The notes under the pieces: generated by a model | What the model saw: only the letters and a program-made list of their open reading frames with translations | The model's database searches: none | What the model was told of the DNA's origin: nothing | Translations under genes and position numbers: made by a program | Part shown: in pieces, positions 1 to 12,800 of the stretch | How the letters are laid out: every line of letters starts with the position of its first letter | Numbering within the stretch: the first letter of the stretch is position 1 | Source of the DNA: Castanea sativa | Taxonomy: Eukaryota; Streptophyta; Magnoliopsida; Fagales; Fagaceae | Length of the DNA stretch: 64,000 bases | Reading direction: 5' to 3' | Assembly: GCF_040712315.1 (NCBI RefSeq) | Contig: NC_134017.1 | Coordinates: 3,812,001-3,876,000 of the forward strand

Positions 1-217
1 TAAATGAGAGCAATTGGATCAAGTGCAATACCCTAGATTGCTATATATGATATATTTGTATCTCAATCCACATATATGATACATTTGTAACAATAGATAG
101 CATCTTGTTGAGGAGAGGCATAAGTACTATATGAACCAAATGGTTTAGTGGCTATCTTGTAGAATAACATTGATGGGCCTAATTGGTAAATGAATTGATA
201 AAATCATTTGCTTTAGG

Positions 218-328
218 TTGCTCTTAAGTTTTTTTTTTTTTGGAGAGATTTCAACCTATGGCGGCTATTTCTGATGATAGTTTTTTATCATCCGACCAAA
301 ATACCAATCGGTTTTTGGTTGCTCTAAG
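218..328 (-). mobile_element. 5'-truncated tRNA-derived SINE copy
   Basis: Read on the minus strand, the body runs ACCAAAAACCGATTGG, then a region with two ATCATC-type segments, then CATAGGTTGAAA, and ends in an A tail (poly-T at 229-240 on the plus strand). The same body follows the tRNA-like head of the SINE at 3090-3283. An imperfect target duplication flanks it: TTGCTCTTAAG at 218-228 and TTGCTCTAAG at 319-328. The tRNA-like head is missing, so this copy is 5'-truncated. The family assignment is by internal similarity only. Confidence 0.7.
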
Positions 329-534
329 TTTAATGCGTGAAGTTAGGATTTATATTCCATAGACTTCCAATACATGTATGAAAAAAACTGCAACATATAT
401 TTGAATGACAGAAAAGGTTTGGTTTCAAAATTTCAAATTCAAATATGCTTGCAGTTATTTTGCTCCAACCCATAATATGGTGATTAAAAGATACTGCGAA
501 GTGTGTAGTTTTAATTATATGACTTTTTTAATGA

Positions 535-680
535 ACTAGTTGCAGACCCATGCAATACGTGAGAATAAATAATTATTTTTTAGAAACCGTATAATATATA
601 ATTTGCTCTCTAAATTTTGTGGAAAATAATTTATCTCCCAAAAAATTAAAATTATTTTTCATTTATCTATCTCACAAAAT
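535..680 (-). repeat. Dispersed repeat, copy 1 (possible Helitron 3' end)
   Basis: This segment and 3355-3480 share an order of motifs: CTAGT, then AGACCCA, then GTGAGAATAAATAATTATTT, a TTTTCTC/TTGCTCTC run and a TTTATTCTCCC/TTTATCTCCC run. On the minus strand each copy ends in a short GC-containing imperfect hairpin followed by ...CTAG(T). That is how a Helitron 3' end would look, but no matching 5' end or helicase gene is present, so the Helitron label is a guess. Confidence 0.35.
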
Positions 681-1278
681 AAATCATCATTTTATGGTTT
701 GAATTTGTTTGATTGATATTATTAATTTTTTAGGCGGTCTATATTTTGCTAAATTATGTTATCTTGCATTATATTTTCCTAATTTTTTTCCTATACAACT
801 AAATTATTTAAGTTTCAAATATATTATTCAAAATTTTCATTCTCCTAAAAGAGATTATCATATTTATAATTTTTCTTATTGTAAGGGTAGTTTCAAACTA
901 TTGATTGGGTATTGTTTACTAATATGGATACATGAGATTGGAACTGCATATTTCCCAGATATTTCTAAGAGACCATATTGTAAATTTAATATTTAAAATA
1001 ATATGTAGAAAAAAAGTATACTTTATGTCTAAAATTGAACACTTCACCTATCAAAATGAAAGAAAATAATTTGTATAACAACGTAAAGAGAACATGATCT
1101 AACCAACAAAAAAAAAAAAAGACTACATAGACATTATTTATTAAGATTTAATTGCCTTTAATACGATCTTTATATTGCATTTATTGTTATTATGCTTTTG
1201 TTGAGCCTCCTCATCCTCCACATCACTGGCTACATTATTATTCTTTTTATTATTTACTTTCTACTTTTAAAATCTTGA

Positions 1279-1282
<4 letters not shown>

Positions 1283-1353
<71 letters not shown>
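1283..1353. repeat. (AT)n microsatellite
   Basis: About 35 uninterrupted AT units. It creates a spurious Tyr-Ile repeat ORF and has no coding meaning. Confidence 0.98.
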
Positions 1354-1355
<2 letters not shown>

Positions 1356-1826
1356 CTTTAAACCAAACAAGCACATAGAAGAACGATTTGAACCAGTAAC
1401 AGCAACCAACCAATTGTCAGGGCTGGCCGAACAAGGAGCACAAATTTATCTTAGGCAGTTTTAAGTTTACATATTCATATAATTTAATTTTGATGTTATA
1501 ACTAAACAATAAATCAATGAAAAATTAAAAAAAAATATAGCCTATAAATATTCATCTTGGGTAATTTTAATAGTTGATAGACACATTCAAATACATAACC
1601 AAGATTGTATTTTGATATAAATATAAACTCTTATTTCCAAAATAACTAAGTATCATGTCAAAAAAAAAATCAAACAAAAGCTGTGAGAGAGAGAGAGACT
1701 TGTGATGGAAAACTAAAAAAAAAAAAAAAAAAACCATTGCCAAGTCATATTGACCCAAAATAGTATTATAAAAAAAATGATTTATCAACTAAAGTACAGT
1801 TGCAAAAAAGAATAAGTAATATATAT

Positions 1827-1829
<3 letters not shown>

Positions 1830-1858
<29 letters not shown>
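1830..1858. repeat. (GA)n microsatellite
   Basis: A pure AG/GA run of about 14 units, preceded by a short AT run. Confidence 0.97.
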
Positions 1859-1861
<3 letters not shown>

Positions 1862-2490
1862 ACATTTTTCGGGAGAAATAGAAAATAAAATGAGAAGAAG
1901 AAGCATCAGAATAAAAAATACAGTCATGATTAGTCAAATACCAAATTATCCAAGCTATGCCATATAATAGAATAACTTTATATTCTTGTAAATTATCTTT
2001 ATATGTAATATGATAACATTTAACAACCATAAAAAAGAAAAAGAAAAAAAGATAATAACTTAAAAACATAAAAGCAAATTGCATCAACCCAAAGTAGAAT
2101 TCTAAAGAACATATAAATTTATCAATCTAAAGTAGAGATACAAAAAACAAAAAATTCACACAAAATAAAACATGAAAGAGAGAGTAATAACCTTTTTCAC
2201 ATGGGAAAATATGTATAGAATGGAAGAGAGAATGACATATTTATAGTAATAGAATGAGGCTAAGTAGAACCAAAATAAAAAGAAGAAGAAGAAAAGAATT
2301 TGAAGTAAAAATAAAAATAAAAAGAAGAGAAAAGGGATAGATGAAGAGTGACATTAAGATTGAAAGTTGTGGAGAGATGAAAATATAAAAGGGACATTAT
2401 GGTTGGAAATAGGTAGATAATGTGGTTGCTAATGTTGCTCACTAGAAGAATAGCAACAATAAATGGTACGCTTAAACTTTTAGATACATA

Positions 2491-2497
2491 CATATAT

Positions 2498-2535
<38 letters not shown>
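2491..2535. repeat. (AT)n microsatellite
   Basis: An AT run with one interruption (ATAATA) near its middle. Confidence 0.95.
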
Positions 2536-3089
2536 GATATAGATTATGTGACTTGTTTAAATGATACACATATATAGTTTTATAAATCGTCTTATAATAA
2601 GTTGAAAAAAATAGCTATAAACATATTTGGAGCTAACTTTTGCTCTTTGAATGACCCCACGAAGGTAATATGATTTTAATATTTCAACTTTTGGGTTGCA
2701 GGAAAAGACATTATACCTAGTTTGAAGAAGACCTGGGAAAAAAAAAAAACAAAAAAAAACATAAAAACAAGAAGAAGAAGACACTAGGCAGCAAAAACAT
2801 TAAGAAGTGAGATATTTTTATGTACTTGGAACTTGGTGGATTTTTTTATTTTTTTTTGAATTAATAAGAAATCAATTAGCATGAATAATAGTTTCCCTAG
2901 CTAGTTTGCAACTTAATGGTCCAGTTATGCCTCATTTTAGTGTGTGTTTTTGAATTCTAGATGTCTTAGAAACACCATAATGTGCCTACCAATTGAATTA
3001 CAAGACTCTTAGTTAAGTGTGTTGTCTAAGCCAAATAAAAAAAAGGTAATTTTAGTTTATGTTAATGGCATGCTAAAAAATCACAGAGT

Positions 3090-3283
3090 TGACCCATTTG
3101 ATTTATTTTTGACAAATATGATTGAATTTAACCTATGAAGTTTGCTTCACAATGACTGCTTTTCATTGTCATTAATCAGGCCAAGAAACCAATTGATTTT
3201 TCGGTGTAGTCGGAGGTTTGAACCTTAAATCTTTTATTCGACAACAAGAGATTTTATCAGCTGAGCTAACTAGAACCCACAGA
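3090..3283 (-). mobile_element. tRNA-derived SINE with A/B box promoter
   Basis: On the minus strand, starting near 3283, GGTTCTAGTTAGCTCAGCTG gives a tRNA-like A box. About 45 bp later GGTTCAAACC matches the RNA polymerase III B box. Then follow CCTCCGACTACACC, a TGGCCTGATTAATGAC-type body, and CATAGGTTAAATT near the 3' end. This is the architecture of a plant SINE and shares its body with the truncated copy at 218-328. A clean target duplication was not found, so the 3' boundary is approximate. It is not a functional tRNA gene: the acceptor and anticodon arms do not fold. Confidence 0.72.
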
Positions 3284-3354
3284 TAAGTAGATAACCCAGT
3301 TTATATAGACGTTCAATGGGGATAAGTGTTACCTAATTGAGTCAGCATTAAAAC

Positions 3355-3480
3355 AACTAGTCGTAGACCCACACGTTGCGTGAGAATAAATAATTATTTT
3401 ATATTGTAATATAATGTATAATTTTTTCTCTTAAATTTTTTGAAGATAATTTATTCTCCCTAAAAATGAAAAATTTTTCT
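3355..3480 (-). repeat. Dispersed repeat, copy 2 (possible Helitron 3' end)
   Basis: Second copy of the segment at 535-680, with the same motif order (CTAGT, AGACCCACACG, GTGAGAATAAATAATTATTT). It lies directly before the GGTCC-type array. Confidence 0.35.
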
Positions 3481-3483
3481 ATT

Positions 3484-4380
3484 CAATCCAATTAGGTCTA
3501 CTTCGGTCCAATTTGTTCCACTTGATCCCATTTGGTCCACTCGGTCAATTTTGGTCCCCCTTTGGACCATTTTAGACTAATTAGGCCTTAAATTGATTCT
3601 TTTTGTAGGTTTTCTTATCAAGTTTAGCTCAAAAATTCATTTTTCTTCATTTTTGGGTGAAAAGTATGAAATTTTATTATATTTGGACTAAACTCTTTAA
3701 TTTTGAGTTAAAAAAATACAAAGAAAATACTAAAATAAACATTAGAAATATGAGCCCTAAAAATGCAATAAAAATGATAAATATTCAAAAGTCTTATTCG
3801 GTTCACATTGGTTCTATTCGGTCCATTCTGTCCTCTTCGGTCCAATTTGGTCATATGCGGTCCTATTTAATCCATTCTGTCCACTAAAGCTCTATTTGGT
3901 CCAATTAGGTCCATTCGGTCTTATTTAGTTCAATTCTGTCCATTCAGTCCACATTGGTTCTATTTGGTCCAATTGGTCGTATTCAGTCCATTCTGTCCAC
4001 TTTGATCCACTTCAGTCGTATTTGGGGCCATTCGGTCAACTTTCATCCTATTCGGTCAATTTTGTTCACTTCAGTTTTATTCGGTCCATTTTGCCTACTT
4101 TAGTCCTATTTAGTTCACATTGCTTATATCCGGTCCACTTTGGTCTAGTCTGTCTTATTTGCTCCACTTCGGTCTAGTATGCCTACTTCGGACCTATTCG
4201 GTCAAATTTGGTCATGTTCGGTCCATTATGTTGACTTCGGTCCTAATCGGTCCATTTGGTCCACCTTGTTTCTATTCTGTCATATTCTGTCCATTTGGTC
4301 CACTTTGTTCCATTTGGTCATATTCCGTCAATTTAGGTCACTTCGATTCATTTTGGTCCACTTCGATATATTTTTGTGCA
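3484..4380. repeat. Degenerate GGTCC-type short-unit array
   Basis: Dozens of imperfect units near 10-11 bp built on TTCGGTCCA / TTTGGTCC / TTCTGTCCA repeat with no fixed phase. The array is densest at 3795-4380, with a smaller block at 3484-3560 separated by AT-rich DNA. Short ORFs across it (for example 4120-4389) merely translate the repeat. It is not a simple microsatellite and does not match the TIR elements elsewhere in the window. I do not recognise the family. Confidence 0.75.
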
Positions 4381-4389
4381 CTTACATAA

Positions 4390-5830
4390 TGGGAAAGAAC
4401 ATGTTTGGTTGAAAGCACCTAATATAAATCCAAATTTATTAAAAAATATATATAAATCTCAAATATCTAAAATATTAAGTATAATATTTATTGTTATTGC
4501 ATTTTTGTTGAGCCATATTAATGTAGTATTTTAGTTCACTTCGGTATAGCTAAATTTAAGTAAATGTCTTTTTAAACTTAAATGCTATAAATAGACAAAT
4601 GTAGGTGGTTATTCATTTGTTTTAATGTTATTACTTTTAAATTAATTGCATGAAGTATACATTTAAGAAAAATAAATATATATATACATATATGAATGTA
4701 TGTATAATTGATGAAGTTCAGATCAACTTATGGCTCAAGCATAAAGACTTATCACCCTAACTATTTTTCTTTAAGAAAACAAGAAATTGATACTCATTAT
4801 TTAAAATAAGAATTAATCTTACATATAGTTTTTTTAATGTACAGTACATTAGGTTCTCTAATTAAATTCAAGCACATAGATGCATTGAATTTAATTGTCC
4901 TTAGAAAAGAAAAGTTATGGCAATACTTCATTAGTTAATGTCATAATGTGTTATTAGGGTCATATTTTTGTATGTTGGCAAATTCGAGTCAGAATGCACT
5001 TTTTATGTATTTGAGTCTTAGTAGATAGTTTCTAGAAGATATTCAAGAAAGACTACTAGAAGATATGATCAAACTACCCAAAGTTTTTCTCATTTTAGTG
5101 ATGCATCTACTGTCTTGATAGATAGCTTGACACCAATTGATCTATTGAGGTAACTTATACCATGATACTAGCTTGATACTAGCTAACCGATTGAGCTTTT
5201 AGAATTTGGAATTCTTAGTTTTGTTTATGATGATGTGACAATCTTGGGATTTGTGTAACCATGTATCAAGACTACTTAAATTGGGATTTGTTGAGGCAAT
5301 TTTAACCATCATAACTTTTTTTTTTATTTTTTAGTGTAAAAATGTGACATCTCATATCTCCTTGACTATCGTTTGAGGAAAGAAATTATTCAAGTAACTA
5401 AGAATATAATTAAATATCAATATATTATCTAAATAGATATAAGAAAATCGCAAAATTTGAATAGAGATTGTTTAGATATGTTAAGTAGTCTCATGAGTTC
5501 ATCACAATTAATATGATTTTGAGGATGTGATATTCATAACAATAATGAAAAATAGAGAAGAGAGATTTAAATTTAAATAATAAACTAAAAAAATAGTATA
5601 TCAATAAAGAGTTACAATAAAAAAAAAGTGTTCCACTTTGTTTTTGTCATTCACATTCTCTAGTCATAATAAAACCCACATTGTTTGTAGGTTTCAGTGA
5701 GCTAAACTTATAAAGTCTTTAATGGTTGAATAAAAGATCTATAATTTAATTTTCGCTAAAAATCGATTAGTATTTTTGTCTGATAATAAAAAGTTATTAT
5801 CAAAAGTACGCTCCATTTGTTTAAACTATC
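4390..5830. other. AT-rich intergenic DNA upstream of the SPL2-like gene
   Basis: I see no gene or recognisable element. It is strongly AT-rich with short poly-A/T tracts. Its distal part presumably contains the promoter of the gene that begins at 6034, but no confident TATA element can be assigned. Confidence 0.6.
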
Positions 5831-5832
5831 TC

Positions 5833-5981
5833 AAAAAAAAAAAAAAAAAAAAAAAAAAACCCACATTCCTCGTTCTAATTGGCCAAACACGCCCTCCCCC
5901 ATTCTCCACAATCACTGTACTTTCCCCCTTCCCCACTTTCTCTTCACTCTCCAAAACCTCTCTCTCTCTCTCTCTCTCTCT
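5833..5981 (+). promoter_or_regulatory. 5' leader of the SPL2-like gene: poly(A) and (CT)n tracts
   Basis: A 27 bp A run (5833-5859) is followed by a C-rich segment and a (CT)n tract (5959-5981), ending about 50 bp before the ATG at 6034. CT-rich tracts of this kind are common in plant core promoters and 5' untranslated leaders. The transcription start cannot be placed from sequence alone. Confidence 0.45.
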
Positions 5982-6033
5982 GTTTTTCTCACATACACAT
6001 AACCGAATGTGACTACCCCTAACGAACCGCCAA

Positions 6034-9000
6034 ATGTCTTCACCCGAACAAGCCCTAGCCTCTCTCCTCTCCCAACTCGCGCTCTCCTTCGATGGCGCCG
6101 TCTTGGGCATAGCCTTAGCCTACGCCGCCGTGCGCTCCCTCCTCAAATTCTCCGCCACCTCCTCCTCCCTCAACAAAATCCTCAAAGCTCCCTCCGTCGT
6201 CCACGTGTCCGACCTCCGCTCCATCCTCGCCGTCCACGACGACCGAGACTCCTCCTCCTCCTCCCAGCCGTCCGATCATCATCATCATCATCAGAAACTC
6301 GTCGTCCTACGTGGCACCGTCGAGGCCAAATCGGCCGTCGATTCTAGTTGGAAAACCTTCAAGCCTAATGTCCTCTTATCTCAAGAGTCCGGTGACAAAG
6401 CCGTCATCGTTCAACGAACTCAAACGGTGCGTTTTACTTTCTAATTATTTATTTATTTATCTTCTAGAAGCTTCTGTTTGATTCATAGTCTGTTTGGTTA
6501 GTGAGAAAATAGAAGAAAGCAAAGGAAAACGAACTTTTTTTTTTTTTTTTTGGTTTTATTATTGTTATCAATAATTAATTAGTGTTTCTGTTTCTGAAAT
6601 TTGTGTTTGCTTGCTGAGAAAGTCAATATTCGTGTTTGGGACCTTAGAGTGTTTAGTTTGTTTTACTTTTTTTTAATAAGTAATTAACTTTATTGATATG
6701 AAGAATTTACTTCATGTTCATGATGATGAATACAGAGAAACTCAAATTATACAATGAATCAAACGGAAAAGCTCATACAAGTATGAAATTCAAGAATGGA
6801 ATTACAATGTGTAAAAACCCCTAAGCCCTATTATAAAAAGAAAATGTATAAATTTTTCTATGAAGTTTGCTTAAGATAACATTAGATTCTGAAGATAATA
6901 AATTAGGAATTTAGGAAAAGCCAGTTTAGAAGTAGACTAACTTAGTCAAGAAGATAGGGAGAAGAATAGTCAAAAAAGGGAGAGGAAGGATTGGAGGAAG
7001 AGTAATGGTAGTGGGGAATAATGTGGAAAGGAAGAACTAAAAAAATGAAGGGGAATAGTGGGAAACAGGTGGCTGATGCGGCACAAGAGGAGCTTAGCTA
7101 TATTAATTTAGAATCCTCCATTATTATATGTTGAATTGATGTTCTTTTTAGTTATGCTCTTGGGCATGAACATAAGGTCTTGGATTACTCTGCAATTGGT
7201 TCTTGTGGGTGGCGTCAGGTTGCCCGTAGTTTTTACCGGTTAGAGGCAAATGGGCTCTTCTATTAAAAAAAAAATGTTCTGTTTGGTTAGTGAGAGAGCA
7301 AAGGAAAATAAACATATTGGAAGAGATATAGTGTTTGTTTGGCACCACCTTATAAGCCAACTTTTTGATTTTTTAGCTTCTATGTATAGCTTTTTAAAAC
7401 TTCACTTTTTCTAAGTAAAAGTAATCAAGTATACTTTAGCATACTTTTAGCAAAAAGCTAAATAAGTTGTTCTCAAAAGGATACATAGAATGGTAATCTG
7501 AAACTATGCTAGAATTTAATGTAACAAAGTACACTAGTGCAAGGTCTTAAACAGATATCAGAAACATAATCATTACACACTATAGGATTGAATAGAGTTC
7601 TATACTTTTGAACTTGCTTCATCAACTCCACCTCTATCATCAAACATTGTGGAATTGAGAATCTTTGCTTTCACTTGGAACCTTTTAGATGAATAGCAAG
7701 CCAAGACACCACCTAATCCCTGCTGCAATGTCTCTGTCACAAGTAAACATTTTGAGAAGCAGGTGCTTCCAAACTCTTCTTGTAGGTTTCTATTTTGTTC
7801 CTTCTGAATTCACACAGGACAAAACTTATGTACAGTACCTTAGGTGCTGTTCCTTAGATTTCCCTCTTAAGATTCTACCATGTGACCACTTAACTAAAAA
7901 ATACACGTTTATCTTATGAGAAAAAAATTCACATGGCAGAATCTTAAGAGGAGAATTTAAGGAACAACACCTAAGTACTATACCTAAGTCTTGCCCTTCT
8001 CACTATAATTTACAACCCTACCTCCTCATTCTATCCTCTTTTTCTTGGCTTATTCTGCTTTAAAAATGAAACTGAGTAAAAGAACAGCTCTACCCACTAA
8101 AAAGTGAGGCTTTATGAAGCTGTACATAAGCTTCTGGTGAAATAAGCTGAGATTTTAAGTGAACAAAATTACTAGTTGCCAATCTGTCTTCTATAGCCAA
8201 TTAATGATAATGGCACGTTTTAAAACCAAATTGGTTAACCAAAATTCTTTTTTGATAAGTAAAATCTGGGTAACCAAATTATACTCCATAAACTAAAAAC
8301 AGGCTTCTTCTTGCTCCTAATTGCATCTTGAGTGGCAGAACGAAAGCTAAACATCCCCACCTACAGAAGGTAGCCAACAACACACTTTGTCAGCACGTTG
8401 ACTTGTTGGAACTTCAAACAACCTACTTTGGATTAGGATAATCTTCACTGAAGTTGTTGGAGGTTAAGAGCAATGCCCATTGGAATTGTGTTTCTTTTTT
8501 GATTTCTTTAAAACTCTTTATTAAAATCTTGAATTTATTAATGATCTATTTGGTTGGTGAGAAAATGGTGGAAAGCAGAGGAAAACAAAGATTTTGGGAG
8601 AGAGATTGACTTGTGATTTGAGACTGTGTTAGATGAAAAGGAAATTCCTTTTTTTTTTTTTTTTCCCTTATTTAATTATTTTTATAAAAATTCAAAAATT
8701 GTATTAATAATTAGTGCTTCTGTTTCTAAAACTTAACGTGATGCATGTTTGATTGCTAAGAAAGTGTGGCAATATGAAAGGAAACAATTTGATTCAAATG
8801 AATTTGTGTTAGGGAGCTCAGAGAGCTGTGTTTTCCTACTTCAGCCTTTTGTGGAATTATTGTTAATATTTTTAAAATTATTAATACTCTGCTTGGTTAC
8901 TGAGAATGTGGAGAAAAGCAGAGGAAAAGAAACATATTGGGAGAGATATTGTATGGTAGTTTGAAACTATGTTAGATAAAAAGGAACGTTGCTAGTTCTG

Positions 9001-9818
9001 TTTTACTGCAAATTAATGTGAAAAGAAATGAAAATAAGGGTATCAACATCATCAAGGTATTATCTTCTGTTGCTTATACTTTTCAATTTTTTTGAAAAAA
9101 TGTAGATTGCCTAAGGTGATTAGCTTTTCTACTTATACTTTGAAAGCAATGTGTTTTTGTGTTCTCCATGATAAGAAATGTCTGTCGGCTGTTTAAAAGA
9201 GTAAAAGCTTTGCGTTTTTTATTTTTTTATTTTAATGTTTGTGTCCATTGTCTATAGTTTTGGTACACTAATATTAGCTGGGTTGTGAAAGTACTTTTGT
9301 ATTGATTATGTGATTTTACTGTATGTGATGAAGTGTTTATACAACGAATGGAAGGGCTTTTTTGGATGGACGTCTGATTTACGTGCAATATTTGCTAGAT
9401 CCCGGAGAGAACAAGAATCAACCTCAATAAGAGTGGTAAATTCGTAGCTCATCATTTTGTTTATTTTTATTTTTATATGTAACAAAATTTATTGATGAAA
9501 TAATAGCCCAAGTACACGGGGAATATACATGGGAACAGGAAAATAAACCTTTGAGAGTACCAAGATCAATCAAGTCTAATAATGAACACAGAGAAGAAGA
9601 GCCTAAAGCTGGCATCCAATCATAAAAAATTTTAAAGAGAAAAAGCTTAAGATCTAAATTCATATCTCATCTTTGTTAGTTCATGAAAATGTATCATTTT
9701 ACTATTGAAACTTTGACGTGCATAAAGGCATAGTAGTGTTGAACTGTTTGTTTAATAGCAATTAACTGTTAATTTACTGGTTGTACAATACTTTGTTACA
9801 AATGTATGTTTTAAGTTT

Positions 9819-9867
<49 letters not shown>

Positions 9868-12800
9868 AGGCTTCTAGGTATTTATTTATATTAAATGTAT
9901 GTGTTATTAATGGGAATGCTATTTCCAAAAACTGATTGGTTGTGATGTAACCCATTTGAATATACTGTTATACTGTTGCAAGATGATCTTTAGGTGTTGG
10001 TTTGATATTAGAGATGATTTGTAGTCAGCTAGGTTATCTAATTGGATTGGCCAAGCACTAGAATAGGATCTGCAAGCTTATTCAGGGAATCAGCGCTAGC
10101 CTAAGACCCTCAAGAAGGCTTGGCTGGCCAATCCTAGTGGTTTGGAAAAGCCAACTAGCCTCGGATGAAGTTGTTATTTTATTTTGTTTATTTTTGGACG
10201 TTGGTGTGTTTTTACATGGTAGTTTCCTGTAATTTCCAAATATATGGGCTTGGCATAACCTCCCATGGCTTTTCTCTAATGTGCATGTATCTGGAGAGGA
10301 ATTTGCTTTGTTATGGTTGGTTGAATAAAACTTATGGCCTTTCATCTGTTATTCTTTTGCATTTGTGATAATGAAGCCTTGCCTCTTTTATTTGTTTCCT
10401 TTTGCAGGTTCCTTTTGTTCTGGTTGATGGTGGTCGGTGGCCACATTCTGATTTTGTTGTTGTGAATATGGATGGCTCAAACCATCCCCTCCCTCTAACA
10501 ACAGTTTTTCATCAACTGCAGCCTATTACTGCTTCTCCATATACATTCCTTCAGGCACTTTTTGGCCATGAATATCCTGTGAGTTTGGTAAATCAAAATC
10601 TAATATTTCTTCACTTGTGCACAATAAAATTGAGTTTATGTTGTATTGAAAAATCAATTTTGGTCTTTCATTTTGCACTTCCATCTATTTTGGGCTTTTG
10701 TGATATTGTCATTTTTATTGCAAATGTTTTGACACCATTACCTGTTACTTTTTGGAAGGTTGGTCTGCTTGACGAAGAGAAAATCCTTCCATTAGGAAAG
10801 GATATTACTGCTGTTGGCATGTGCAGTTTTAAAAATGGAATTCCTGAGATCAAGTCATGCAAGGATCTTCCTTACTTTTTGTAAGTGAATCATTCTTGAA
10901 TGAGCTCTGTTGGGTTTTGTGGTTGGGCAAGGAAATCTAGGTGACAATAATGTGATTTTTTTTAGTGCTTCATCTAGGAGTTCTAATAAAATTAAATGAG
11001 TTGAATCCAGTTACCTGTTAATTTGAAGGTGGTAAATGAGGATGATGCGTGGTCTGTGAAAATGTCAACTAATCAGTTGGCTATTACCTTGGTTTTAGAA
11101 CAGGAAACCACTTTGGATACCATTCTTATATGTGTTTTCCATATCTTTAACCACTTTCAGTTTTGAATTTTGTTTTTGTATCAACTGTTCAAGTGATTTG
11201 TAGGCATTTTTATACCTGTTCTTTGAGGCGCTGCTTTAAGTGGACTAATTGGTGTCACAATGGTCTTTTGCAGATCTGACTTGACCAAGGATCAGATGAT
11301 TGTAGATCTTGCCTTCAGGAGTAAAATACTTTTGTGGGTTGGTGTTGCTTTTGGTTCCCTATCAATTGGTATACTTGGCTACGCATTTATGAGGTATGAT
11401 AGTTTTAGCATGCTATAGTTTTTATTTTTATTTTAAATTAATTAATTAATTAATTATTTATTTATTTTTATGATAAGTGACAAAAATTTTATTCAAAAAA
11501 GAAGCAAACCCAAGTACACTAGGAATGTACTATGGGGGCAATACAATCTAGATACCAAAATACAAAGGTCATGCTTTTGATATCTTCTTTCCTGGCTAAA
11601 GTTCATTCTTGTCTATCTTCTTGATAAGCCCCTAAAATATACATATCATCGTTCTATTTTACATAGATTTAACGACATTCAAACTAGCATGAAACAGAAT
11701 CAATACATTTTTCTTTTTCTATGTAATCCAAATGTCTTATCCCTCTTAAGAAGAGCTGTAAATCAGGGATCTTGATCCTCTCCATTTCTCTTTGAAATGG
11801 AGTGTCCGTTTTATGGACAAGATCTTTCTGAAATAAATCAAGGGTGTAGGCCATGCCACCTCATTTAAAAGCCAACATTTTAACCCGACAACTTAATTCT
11901 AGCAACTTTTAACCATTTAAAAAAAACAAAATAAAAAAAATACGTTTTAAATTAACTCTGCTCTGGGAGGGGAGAGACAAGGTCACAAAGGTATCTAACT
12001 CAAATAAAAACAACCAGAGATCTTCATTTCTTTTGGCTCCTATCTGATGCCCAGTCCGTAAGGGTTGGAGGATACCTGCTTGTTCTCCATAAATTTATAC
12101 AAAATACACATGCCCATTTATTGCATTTTTTATCCCAAGCTTAGAGGGTGATTCTTGAAGTGAAAGTTAGTCGGAATTCATATGAGGGTTGGAGTTATTC
12201 ATGTGGCTGAAGCTCCACTTGAGAGGAAAATCTTGTTCTGCTACTGCTTTGTTCAATGCATGTTGAAAGTTGTCACCATAAACAACAATGGATTGGTAAA
12301 GGGCCTTCAATTATTTAATTTGTGCTACTGCTATCAAATATCAATAATGATCCAAAGATTCTTTCTTTTCCTATAATGAATGGTAAGTCTAATGGGTTCT
12401 GAGAGCAATCGTGAAGCCCCTAAGAATTAGAAACAAATTTTTTACCGAATCACCGTTTTGCTTCCCACAGTGATTTATTAGGACCAAGAGAGCAGTTATC
12501 TGTTTCTTGTGCTATTGGAAAATAGAAGATTCAGAACTCAGAAGGGTAGAGGAACCAAAAAAAAGGGAAAAAGAAAAAGACCAATCTCATATGCAATCAA
12601 ACCCAGATTTTCCCGGAAACTTAAAATAAAAACCTTTTTCAGGGAAAGAAGCACATATGCTAAGCTTCAAAGAGCAGCCGCCGCCCTACCATCATCAACA
12701 GTCTACCACAGCCACCACCAGCCTCTGCCGATGCCTCTGCCTTCGTTGCTTCCACCCCATATGAACTGGACATCAGATAGTAGCCCAAAGAGATGGAGAT

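Larger units (their letters stand above)
329..3089. other. AT-rich intergenic DNA, no gene seen
   Basis: No coding sequence is convincing here. Short ORFs are low-complexity AT or GA translations. The stretch holds several microsatellites, many poly-A/poly-T runs, and a segment at 535-680 that is similar to 3355-3480 (listed separately). Confidence 0.7.

Noticed and set aside
1152..1361. ORF ending in a Tyr-Ile repeat
   Set aside because: Translation of the (AT)n microsatellite; no start context or homology.
3208..3283. Possible tRNA gene (A and B box present on the minus strand)
   Set aside because: No acceptor-stem pairing, and the sequence continues into a SINE body that recurs at 218-328, so it is a tRNA-derived SINE.
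4120..4389. 89-residue ORF in the GGTCC-type array
   Set aside because: Overlapping ORFs in other frames exist through the same repeat; composition is set by the array.
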